This document shows positions 34,877-45,424 of a stretch of DNA of 64,000 nucleotides, one piece after another. The notes beneath the pieces were generated by a model that saw only the letters and a program-made list of their open reading frames with translations, made no database searches and was not told the DNA's origin. The stretch spans positions 1,240,001 through 1,304,000 of the forward strand of contig VNWV01000008.1 in the NCBI GenBank assembly GCA_009801085.1. The letters run 5' to 3'. The number at the start of each line of letters is the position of its first letter. The first letter of the stretch is position 1. Position numbers and translations under genes: made by a program. This DNA is from Lasiodiplodia sp. COLG20. Its lineage: Eukaryota > Ascomycota > Dothideomycetes > Botryosphaeriales > Botryosphaeriaceae.

Positions 34877-36197
34877 CTATGCAGCCAGGGGCATCTTTGC
34901 GAATTCTTCTCTCATAAAGGTCCTCAAAGCATTCAACCCGTCCACCATCACTTGTGTCTCCTGAACATATCCAATCCTCACAAACCCCTGGAATACCTCT
35001 CCCTCACCGAAGCACGTGCTGCCTGGCGCGAGAAGCACGCCGGTCTTCTCCAACACCCTCTTGCAGAACTCTACATCATCCACCGGCTTTCCACCCTTCT
35101 CGAAGCGCACGAACGCCGTCGTCCCCGCCGTCGGCTTGGCCCAGCGGCACGTCGCTTCGTGTTCCTCGACAAATGCGGACACAAGGGCGAGGTTGGAGCG
35201 GGCCAGCGCGACGTTGCGAGCGAGCAGGTTTTGCACGACGGCCTCGCTCAGAGCAAAGGCAGCGACGGCGTCGTCGAGCTGCGAGACGCTGATGGTGGTG
35301 TAGTCGCGGGTGGATGCGAAGGCGTCGATAAGCGCGATCGAGGGCGAAGCAATCCAGCCAAGGCGGATGCCAGCGAGGGAGAAGGCTTTGGACATGGAGC
35401 CGGTGGCGAGGGATTTGGGGTAATTGAAGGCGAGGATGGAAGGGGGGCGCTCTTCGTCGTCGTTAAGGGAATGGAAGAGCGGGCGGTACACTTCATCGCT
35501 GTGGATGAAGATGGCGTGCTCGCGCGCGACGTCGACGATGCTGGAGAGGACTGTGCGCGAGAGGGTTGCGCCGGTGGGGTTCTGTGGATTGCTGATTTTT
35601 TGGTGGCCATGGGTCAGCAATGTTTCTGATTGAAAAGCTGGTGCACCCACTTGATAATGATGAGTTTGGTATTAGGCCTGATCAGGGCTCTCAGCTCGTC
35701 GATATCCACGCTCCAACCATCATCCTCCTTTGCCCGCCAAAGACTGACTTCGGCACCGAGAGACTCTGGGACTGAGTACAACTGCTGGTACGTCGGGTAA
35801 TGGCAAATTACGTGGTCTCCCGGGCCAACGTTGGTGTAAAGAGCTAGGAAGTTGGCTTGGATGGCGCCGTTCGTGACGAGGACGTTGTCGGCGCTTAGGC
35901 GCGCCCCCTCCGGGATGAACTGTGATGCAATGTTGGAGCGCAAGATCTCGGTACCTCGGATGGCGCCATACACCTGTTTCTGCGAGTAATCTACTATGGC
36001 CTTTGAGGACTCGGCCGAGGAGAGGGATTGCAGATCGTGCAGGGAAATGGAGGCACAGCAGGTCTCGGCGAGGTTGAGCTTCGCGCTGTGCTCGTAGTCA
36101 TCCATCCACTGAAAGAGAATATCTCAGCAAAGGCGTTCAGGAGACTACTGCTTTGACGACTTACGCGCTCGATGGCGAACTGCTTGATTTGGACCAT
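34877..36197 (-). CDS. PLP-dependent aminotransferase, class I/II, capreomycidine-synthase-like (401 aa)
   Basis: Three exons: 36197-36165, 36108-35651 and 35591-34877, with introns of 56 and 59 nt. The second junction rebuilds the family motif NNPQNPTG, which confirms it. The cofactor lysine lies in ATGSMSKAFSLAGIRLGW; IHSDEVYRP holds the Asp/Tyr that contact pyridoxal phosphate. The opening, FAIERWMDDYE...NLAETCCASISL, and the segment PTYQQLYSVPESLGAEV resemble the subgroup of capreomycidine synthase (VioD-like) and uncharacterised fungal relatives, not the housekeeping aspartate aminotransferases. The substrate is unknown. Transcribed towards the Zn2Cys6 regulator and away from the second aminotransferase (338 bp shared upstream). 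Confidence 0.9.
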
Positions 36198-36535
36198 TTT
36201 TTTACCGGCTGGGAGTTGGACGCTGAGGGGGAATGGAAGGTTGAGAGAGTAGTGACCGGCAAAATCCAGTGGAAGGCATGTTTTATGCCAGCCGCAGCGC
36301 GCCTTGCGGTCGACAGGTCTGACAGGCAGTGGACCAGTCTACCGTACCTAAGTGAGAACAGAGCGTTGTGATTGGTCGAATCGCATATACTACCCGATCA
36401 GGTTAGTGTATCTCCTCCTGAAGGTTGTCAGCTATCAGAAACTTCTGGCTACTTTGGCATTGGCAGGGAAGAAAAAACTTTCAGTCCTATCTCCGCATAT
36501 TGTTGTTCAAGTGTTTCATTTCTTTGCACTCTTCA

Positions 36536-37921
36536 ATGTCTCCCCCGAACAACCGCATCGATCTCTTTGCCGGCTGGCCCGCGCCAAGCCTCCTTCCTGT
36601 CAGCCTGCTCAAGGACGCTGCAGTCACAGCATTATCTGATCCAAGTATATTCTTTCCGGGGTTTGGCTACGGTCCGGACGAAGGCTACGAGCCTCTAAGG
36701 AAGAATGTTGCCAAATGGATGACCGAGTTTTACCTGCCAGCGGAGCCTGTATCTCTCAAGCGCATTTGCATTACCGGAGGTGCGAGTCAGAACATAGCCT
36801 GCATTCTCCAGGTATACACAGACCCCGCGGTGACGCGATGTGTCTGGATGGTCGAGCCCGCATACTATCTGGCGCGACGGATCTTTGAGGACGCGGGCTT
36901 CGGGGATGGAAGAATCCGAAGCATCCCTGGAGGAGATGATGCTGAGCTGGGCGGGATTGACCTCGCATACCTGGAGAATGCCTTGGAGGACGTTGAAAGG
37001 CAGTGGCATCAAAAGGTATGTGATTTGGATACACTCCGAGCGGTGGAGGCTAACAATACACGGGGCCAGACACAGCCACCAATGAAGCCCACGGCGCCTC
37101 ACAGAAAGATATACAGCCATGTTATCTACTGCGTTCCAACCTTTTCAAATCCGTCTGGCGTCACGATGCCTAAGACTATCCGCAAAGCCCTCGTGCGGCT
37201 TGCGCGAAAGCACGATATTCTTATCCTCTGTGACGACGTGTATGACTTTCTTTCAGCGAACCCAGGTAGCGAGGAGGCCACCTCACCACTCCCGCGGATC
37301 GTGGATATTGACAAAGCTTTGGATGGCGGACCGCATGATTTCTTTGGCAATGTTGTCAGTAACGGTAGCTTCAGTAAGATAGCTGGGCCTGGGTGTCGGG
37401 TGGGCTGGGCCGAGGGGACTGAGAAATTCATCTATGGACTCTCACAAGCGTAGGTATTCAGCCACTGTTCCAACTCTACGTGTGCTAATCCAACTACTAG
37501 CGGATCCACGCGCTCAGGTGGAGCACCATCACAGCTAATGTCAACCTTCATCAACTGCCTGCTGGCGGACGGTTCCATCGCAGAACACTTGAAGAATACA
37601 CTTGTCCCTGCTTGTTCTCGGCGATGTTCGGCGCTCTCTTCTGCCATACACAAGCATTTGAGTCCTCTTGGAGCCTCATTCGACCGGGTGAGCGGGGGCT
37701 ACTTTGTGTGGCTCAAACTTCCCGAGCCGCTTACGGCTTGCGCCGTAGCTGACGCTGCGCTGGACGAGGAGAATCTATTAATTGCAGTGGGTAATCACTT
37801 CTCAGTCTCAGATTGCTGCATGTCCGATAGGGTGAGGCTCTGCTTCATGTGGGAGGATGAAGAAAGGCTGGAAGAGGGTGTAAGACGATTGGCTCGTGTA
37901 TTAGCAAGGCTCCTGCGCTAA
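36536..37921 (+). CDS. PLP-dependent aminotransferase, 2-aminoadipate-aminotransferase-like (426 aa)
   Basis: Exons 36536-37015, 37070-37449 and 37501-37921. The first intron (GTATGT, GCTAACA, CCAG) is 54 nt and free of stops, so retention would add 18 residues in frame; removal gives a continuous aminotransferase fold. The second intron is needed to reach YGLSQAGSTRSGGAPSQ. Motifs: FGYGPDEGYEPLR, ITGGASQNIAC, VPTFSNPSGVTM, CDDVYDFL, and the cofactor Lys in SNGSFSKIAGPGCRVGW. This matches fungal class I/II aminotransferases related to 2-aminoadipate aminotransferase (yeast YER152C-like). The start at 36536 is chosen by alignment to the family's short N-terminus; an in-frame ATG at 36425 exists. 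Divergent partner of the first aminotransferase. Confidence 0.88.
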
Positions 37922-38062
37922 TTGATGAATAATCGGCGGCAGTGCTCTTTCCCGTCGACCTGCAGCTTCTTTCCTTGTGAAATGCGCATCCCTGCTCTTG
38001 CAGCTACAGTCCCCCCTCTCGCAGCCGATTGCTAGTGTGGATCTATTTTTTTACTCATACCA

Positions 38063-38145
38063 TGGGTCGTTGAAGCTATCGTCCGGACGTATATGTAGAA
38101 TTTTTAAATCGACATTCTCGTCCGGACGATAGCTTCAACTACCCA
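38063..38145. mobile_element. Short inverted-repeat element, copy C (83 bp, best preserved)
   Basis: The 27-base ends at 38063-38089 and 38119-38145 are inverted copies of each other with a single mismatch, sharing TTGAAGCTATCGTCCGGA; the 29-base interior is AT-rich. The element can fold into a nearly perfect hairpin. Flanking CA on both sides might be a 2-bp target duplication. It lies between the second aminotransferase gene and the NLR-like gene, 252 bp before the latter's ATG. Confidence 0.8.
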
Positions 38146-38396
38146 CATATGTTTTTTATTTTCTAAGGCAGAGCCGGGGCATAGTTGCGCTATGTTCTAA
38201 AGCCCTGCTATTCTTCGATCGGCTGCAGCTCCCCTCTGTACATAAGTATATGTGCAACCCCACTTCAGTCGGCCCCCAACTCGACTTAGCCTCATATTCA
38301 GCTTCAACAAGGCTGCACTGAGTCCAAATCTTTCGCTTATCTCCCACGCCTGACACACCACTACATCCGAGATTCTAGCTAGCTTTGTGAGCCAGA

Positions 38397-41300
38397 ATGG
38401 GGGATCACCAAGAAGACAAGTCTCTCGAGGACATGTGGAATGAGGCAGCAGATAGCTACCGGAAGGCTACTGGTATGGATCTCCGAGGACCTCCTTTGAG
38501 GATTGAAGACGTTTTAAAGAAAATGCGCGATGCAAACGACAACCAAAGCAATCGACAAGCACGCCGGGAAAGCGTCAGACTGGTCCTGGATCGCATCACA
38601 GCTCTCAGCGAGTTAATCGCATCAAGCGCATCCCATGTCAGCCTTCCTTCTCTTTTCTTCCCGCGGTAAAAATGACTAACTTCACATTCAGGTATTTCCG
38701 CCTAGTATACTCTGCTTCACCGCGGTATCCTACCTTGTTGAAACCTGTTGGGAGTACGAAAAACAGAGGGCAGTGATTGCAGAGCTCTTCGATGCGATTG
38801 CACCATTCCTGGAGTGCTTCGACATCTACAACACCTCTGAGCAGCTCCACAGAACCACTGATTCTCGGCTCAGCAAAGTCAAGAGGGTGATTCACGAACG
38901 CCTGCAATGTTTCATCTGGATATGCACCCACTTCACAAAGAAGTCCAAAGAAGGCAAACTCAAGCGCTTGGCCAAGGCAGCGGTCCGCGCTGACGATGGC
39001 GTCTCAGAGAAGTTCGACGAGATGGAAAGACTCGAGAAAGAAGAGTTGAGATTGCTCCAAACCCTCGGTTTCATCGAAGTCCACGAGATGCACAGCTTCC
39101 TCAAGCGCCTGGAAAGTAAGGAGGACCAGGAAGACATAGACCAATGCTTGGATACAATCAAAACTGCCTTGGGTATCGGCGCTACCAAACACAGCTGGCA
39201 TGACACACAGACTGCCATATGGAATGACACTGCCGATTCGACCGGAGAATGGCTTTTCAAGAGACAGGATTTCAGGGATTGGGAAAACAGCGGAGCATCC
39301 GCAACCCCTGCCGTGTTTGCGTTGAAGGCCGACGATGGCTATGGCCGAAGCTACCTATGCGCTGCTGTCGTCCATCACCTGCTCAAGCAACGGACCAACG
39401 ATCCCGATCTCAAAAGACTCGTCGCCTATTATTATTTCAAGAAGGACGAACGGGAGACCAACTCCATGAGAAACGCCTTGCGCGCCATACTATGGCAATT
39501 ATCCATCAACAAAGTCAACAAGCCATTTGCAAAAATTTTTGCACGGAAGTGTGAACAAGTACAGCACTTGCCCTCATCCAAGACGCACACGCTCTGAAAA
39601 GATTCCATTTTGGATTACTTGGAGCATTCGCAGGTCAAAAACAAGGTATTCATCGTCATTGATGGGATAGGACATGCCACTGAGGGTTATATCGAGTTCT
39701 CACGTATTGTCAAGGATGTTTCATCATTCGACAACGGACGTTCATCCATCAAATTCCTCTTGACGGGCACAAAATCTGATCTCGCCGAGCTCAGCAGACA
39801 CTTTGACATCAAAGCTCAGATGACGGAGCTAACCGTCAGTGAGAACAACGAACCAGACCTCCGATCTTTCATCTCGAAGAAGATGGAGGAGATCAGCAGG
39901 ACATGGGATCGAACGCCCGACAGCGAGGAACTTCAACAGCAAGTCCAAAACGCTTTCCTGGAAAACACAGACGGCGACTACCAGAACCTGAACCTTACTC
40001 TCAAAGAAATCAGCAATGCACGAGGAGTGCAGGACATCAAACGGATCATAGAGCCACACGGCCTAAAGGTGTCACGAGAAGAGAGAATCGAGCTCCAGTT
40101 AGCCAATATGGAGAAGGCGCTGACATACCATGAGGTCGAAAGCCTCAACGAGATCCTTCCCTGGATCGTTCTGCCGAAGTACGACTGGCCGACGACGAAG
40201 CAACTGAAAGCGGTTCTCTATCTCAAAGACGAGCAAACCCCGTTGAAGTCTGTGCGTAACTTGATAACGGAGAGGTACGCGCCATTGTTGGAAGTCGATG
40301 GAATGCTTGTGCGCTCTTATCATACAATGAAGTATTTCAAGAAAGAAAAGAGTGGCCAAGATTCCCAGAAGCCCAAGGATGTCACCGCGTGGCAAGACGG
40401 TCTTTCGGCGGTGATATCTCCCATCATTGGGTCAACTTCCCACGGGCCTTCTTGCCCTGTTCATCATCTCGAAGTCGCTATGGTTGAGAAATTTCTCTCG
40501 GCTTTCTGTGATGAAGAGGTCTATCGGAAGTTTGGGTTTCAAAAATTCTTTGAAGGTCTCCGAGGCAATCCTGCCAAGAAGATAGGGTTTGATCCGGTGG
40601 ATGGCCACTCAAGAATCATCCTCAGGTGCTTGCAGGCGCTCTGCCCCAAGAACAAGAAGGGAAAGGCCGAGTCTGAACCTCTCATTGCAATTGCCATTTC
40701 GCGGCTTTCCTGGCATCTTTCACAAATCCGACCGGAGGAGCTCGCCTGCATCGATGCGAAGAGGAGAAAAAGTATTGGCGGGTTGCTGTTCAGCTTTCTC
40801 AAGGATAGGAAGTGTATTGAAGGCTGGCTTACGCCGGACAGAATAGAGAAGGTCCGGCACAAGTGGCTCTATCACCCGTCAAAGCAGGGCAAAAGCAGTT
40901 TGGCAGGAATAACCCTGCAGTGGTTCAAAGATCCGGAAGTCATTGCTGGGGTTGGCCCTGCCGAAAGGGACGTCGTAAACGGGATCATTTACGGCACCAA
41001 ATGCCTCCGGGACCTTTTTGTCGACACTACTCGGTTCGTCGCCGAAAAATGGCTTCTTTTTCAAGACTGGGATGTTGCCCAAACTTTCTGGTGGGTTTCG
41101 GGATTCGTCCGAAGGGTAAGTTGCTACTATATTTCCCCCCGGAACGATTGTGACGTTGGTGTCGTCATTACGATTTGGCCAGAGGTTTTTATCCCTCCGA
41201 TCCTTGTCAGTGTAGTGTCATGGCGGGTCATCTGTGCTAGAAAATTGCAAAAGCTTTAGGACTTTTCCCGAAAAATAACATATTATGAACTTCGCTAACA

Positions 41301-42899
41301 ATTGTCTCACAGAGAACCGAAGGCCCTGAGCAGCCCGAGTGCAAGACTCACAAAGATTCAGAACAAATTGCACCGCCTCTTTCTGACATCTACGAAGCTC
41401 TGAAATGTGCGAAATCTGTCCTAGGAGCCTTCAAGAGCAGTGCAGTGGCGGACATGCGGCTTCTCGATACTCTCATGCGTTTTCAATACTACGACGAAGC
41501 CATTGATAAGGCTGATAGGTGCAACCCTGATGGCTGGATGAGACACTGGTGTATCGCACGCATGAAGCACGCACAAGGCGAGAGTCTCGCCGCTACTACT
41601 TCCCTTGATCCTGTGATGCAGAAATTCAGTTCTGATGGGCGACTTCAACAGGACCTCCGAACATCCTGGAAAGAGATCATATATCTTCATGCTGAAATTA
41701 ACGAGAAAAAACATCGCCCAGAGCGCGCTCTGGACGCATATCAAAAATTCCTCGAGAGCTGTTCAGCTCACTCTGAGACCATTGGGAAGGCAATATCTTG
41801 CATGAAGCGCCTGGGGAAACTTTCTGATATCGTCCGACTGCTTGAAGATAGAAAAAATGAGGAACAAAACGGAGGACCGCTTCTCAAGACGCTATTTCTG
41901 GATCTTGCCAAATCACCAAGCTTCCATCATGATGTCACTTTTGCAGCGGGGAAAGAGAACAGGCTCGAACTGGTCAAGAAAGCTTACGAGGATGCAGTGG
42001 AGGCCTGTGAGTCAGGTTCTGAAACTCTGCTCTACCTACGTCACTACTACGGCTTGACGCTATGGTATCAGAAGGATAGAGAATGGGAGGATACCCGCAA
42101 AGCGATTGAGATCTGGGAGCGGAACGTCTTCGACGACGATATCCCGCCGGGCTCGCACATCCAGCGCATCACCTCGTTCAAGCTGTCCTCGGTATACCTA
42201 CAGCTAGCCAGGAACCACCAGTTCAACAAGACGCCTGCCGGCTGGTTTTACGTTTCCAGGCTGGAGACGCTCGTGCAGCAAAAGTGCGGGGAATTCCAGT
42301 GGACTGGGTCTGAGGAGGTCTTGCTCGCCCGCGCCTATCACCTCGCCAAGCAGGACACCAAGGACGGGGGGTTCGCAGAAAAGCTGGGCGAAAACGCCAT
42401 GAAGCTCGCGGCTAAGCACGTCGGTCCTGCGCTGAACATCCTCTGGGACGCTGATCCGGAAAAGGACTGGGAAGGGTACACGTCGCTTTCCAACACGCTC
42501 GGCCACATGGACGATGACGCCAACGCCCTTGCTGCCAAGTTCCTCATCGGTCCCCTGGAAAGAGAAGGGGTGAGTCCGGACGCTACGCACGAGGTTGCCG
42601 AGATAAGGTATCTCAGAGGACGCCTGAAGTCGTCCTGCGACAACTGCGAACATCCATGGACGAACGTGAGCGATATGCACATCTGCCGGGACTGCATCCG
42701 AACCATCTTCTGTGCGGACTGTGTGCATAAACTGAAGAGTCCGGATGACTCTATCGAGCAGCGCCTGTGCGATCAAAATCACGAGTTTTTGGTGGTGCCA
42801 AAAGTCGAAGCGGTGCCCATGGACTACGTCTGCGTGGGAGATGAGCTGAAGAAGATTGAGGACTGGAAACAAGAGGTCAAATCAAAGTACTGTGTTTGA
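38397..42899 (+). pseudogene. Goodbye-domain STAND (NLR-like) gene with one in-frame stop
   Basis: Exons 38397-38636, 38692-41115 and 41313-42899 (introns 55 and 197 nt) give 1416 codons with a single internal TGA at 39595-39597 (codon 382). Order: a Goodbye-type N-terminal helical domain (about 10-125, SLEDMWNEAADSYRKATGMDL, FPPSILCF), a NACHT-like nucleotide-binding part, with a P-loop-like GYGRS at 296-300 and hydrophobic strand VFIVIDG just after the stop, a long helical middle, TPR-like repeats in exon 3, and a C-terminal zinc finger from residue 1330 (CDNC, CRDC, CADC, CDQNH). Family members usually have GKS in the P-loop; here it is GRS. Context around the stop, THTL-stop-KDSILDYLEHS, suggests a former Trp (TGG to TGA). 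Fungal STAND proteins act in non-self recognition and programmed cell death; this allele is probably inactive. Confidence 0.85.
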
Positions 42900-43172
42900 A
42901 GTCACTTCTTTGGCAGAGAGATGGTCAACGCGTTGGCGCAACTTGCTTGTCTCTGGTCGAATTGATTTAAACTCCGTTTTTCTCATGGTCTTGAATAGAT
43001 CTGGCCGCTCTTTGCTTGTGTGTAATATCTTTTCGGAAATTGATCATATCGCTGCTTCTATATTTCACCTTCTCTAATCAGCCTTTACCGTGCCATGTGC
43101 ACACTTTCTTCTGCAACACCAAGTACTTCCAAAGGCTACTCTTCTTCCTTCCACGATAAGTGTGGAAGCCAT

Positions 43173-45150
43173 TCATATTCCCCGCGCAGTCAAAAAGTCG
43201 AAATCGGCTCCCTCATCTGCCTGGTTCACGGACCTATCATACAGGGCTCTATAGCCCCTCCTCACCTGCCTCGGCCTTCCCGCAGCCACCGCCTCCACAA
43301 CCTCAGCCTCTTCCCGCTTCCTCTCCGCCTCCTTCCTCTCCTCGATCCTGGCGCGGATCTCGTCGTCGCTTAGCAGAATGTCCAGCCGGCGGCCCTCCAG
43401 GTCGACCCTGACGACGTCGCCATCCCTCACGATGCCCAGCACGCTCTCGAGCTCCTTCGCCTCGGGGCTGACGTGCAGCACGACGGTGCCGCCGGCGGTG
43501 CCCGACATGCGGCCGTCGCTGACGCGCACCATGTCGGCGACGCCCTCGCGGGCCAGCTTGCGCGGGATGGGCAGCAGGCCGGCCTCGGGCATGCCCGGGT
43601 GGCCGCGCGGGCCGATGTTCTGCAGCACCAGCACCGAGTCGCACGTGACGGGCAGGGCCGGGTCGTCGACGCGGCGCGCCAGGTCGGCGGCGTCGCGGAA
43701 GACGCAGGCCGGCCCGCTGTGCTGCAGCAGCCGCCGGTCCTTGGACGCCGACGCCTTCATGACGGCGCCGCGCGGCGCGAGGTTGCCCGTCAGCACGACG
43801 AGCGACGACGCGGCGTACAGCGGGTCCGAGAGCGGCCGCACGATCTGGCTGGATGCGGCGAAGGGCCGGAAGCCCGACGAGTCGAGGGCCTCGCCCAGGG
43901 TGGCGCCGGTGATGGTGCGGGCGGAGAGGTGCAAGAGCGGCCGCAGTTGGTGCAGCAGGGCGGGCATGCCGCCCGCATTGTGGAAGTCGGTCATGTAGTT
44001 GGCGCCCGAGGGTTTGAGGTCGACGAGCAGCGGGGTGCGGCGGCCCACGGCGTCGAAGTCTGCCAGGGTGATGGTGCCTGCCAGGGTTGGGTGCCGGTTG
44101 ATGATGGCCAGCAGGTGCACGACGGCGTTGGTAGAGCCGCCAATGGCCTGCAGGACAGTGATGGCGTTGAGAAAGGACTCGCGCGTCAGCACATCAGTGG
44201 GCAGAAGGGGGAGCCGGTCCTTGTTGGTGGCTGCGAAGACGGCGTTCTTGCCCGTCTCCTCGGCGATACGCAGCCGCGCGGCAGACACGGCGGGTGCAGT
44301 GGCGCCCCGAAGCGGCATCAAGCCAAGGGCGGCGGTGATGCATGCCATGGTGCTGGCGGTTCCCATGACACCGCACGTGCCGGACTGGCCTTGGTTAGTT
44401 GAATCACTTCCTCTTTCAAACCCCCCGGCTACCTTTCTTGATCTCTCCGTCTCTCATCTTGGTTTGGCAAAAGAAGAGGGGGAAAAAAGTGCAAAAATGA
44501 AATCAGCATACCGTCGGCGCCAGCTCATCATTCACCTCAGCTATCTCCTCGACATCCATCTCCCCAGCCCTATACGCAGCCCAATTGCTCCTGCAATCCG
44601 TGCACGCGCCAACCCTCACGCCGCGATGACTGCCTGGCATCATCGGTCCCGTGACGAGCGGTAGGGCGGGGCACTTGGCGGCCGAGATGGCGCCCATGAG
44701 CTGGGCAGGGACCGTCTTGTCGCAGCCGCTGATGGTGACGACGGCGTCGAGCGGCTGCGCGCGAATCATCTCCTCGGTGTCGACGCTCATCAGGTTCCGC
44801 AGGAACATGGACGTCGGGCTCGCGAACGACTCGTGCAGCGAAATGGTCGGGAAGTCGACGGGCAGGCCGCCGGCCAGCTGGATCCCACGCTTCAGCGCCT
44901 CGATGAGCTGCGGAGCGTTGGCGTGGCACGGGTTAAAGCCCGAGCCCGTGTTGACGATGCCGATGACAGGCCGCGATAATGCGTCCTCGCCGTAGCCGGC
45001 GGCTTTGATGAATGCTTTGCGCAGGAAGAGCGAGAAGTGTGCATCGCCGTACGCCGTTAGGCCCTGGCGGAGTCCTGTCGAAGTGGGGAGTGGCTGGCTG
45101 AGGTCGTAGTCTGAGAGGAGGGAGGCGACATCTTTAGACGGGTTTGACAT
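43173..45150 (-). CDS. IlvD/Edd-family dehydratase, probably sugar-acid type (616 aa)
   Basis: Two exons, 45150-44512 and 44384-43173, with a 127-nt intron (GTATGC...CTAACC...CCAG). Iron-sulfur and active-site motifs are intact: NTGSGFNPCH (C75), SGCDKTVPAQ (C143) and, across the splice junction, SGTCGVMGTASTM (C217). Late motifs GGSTNAVVHLLAI and SDGRMSGTAGGTVVLHVSPEA complete the fold. The enzyme removes water from 2,3-dihydroxy acids. No mitochondrial targeting sequence is visible (the start is acidic), which argues against the housekeeping valine/isoleucine enzyme and for a cytosolic sugar-acid dehydratase; substrate not determined. In tandem downstream of the MFS transporter gene. Confidence 0.92.
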
Positions 45151-45424
45151 TTCTTCGTTATTTTTGGCACTCTCCCCTGAATTCTCGTGTGTGGTGGAGT
45201 TTTGTTTTCTGCCGTGGATTCGTAATTGCCCAGCGCGTCGTAGGCCAATTTACTCTAGCATGACGCGATTGCGGGGCAGGGATGGCTTAAGTAGCTCTTT
45301 TTCCGTCATCGCCTTTTCCGCCGTCACCCCCGCATCTAGAGTGGGGCAGTATTATAATCTATTACATGTGAGTGGATGGACGCCTTTCCCTCATAAATAA
45401 CATACAAAGACATGAATTCCGCCC

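Noticed and set aside
39551..39601. A 51-nt intron removing the stop in the NLR-like gene
   Set aside because: Donor GTGAAC is weak, no branch site lies at a normal distance from the acceptor, and it would delete residues that fit the family; kept as an alternative, not the main model.
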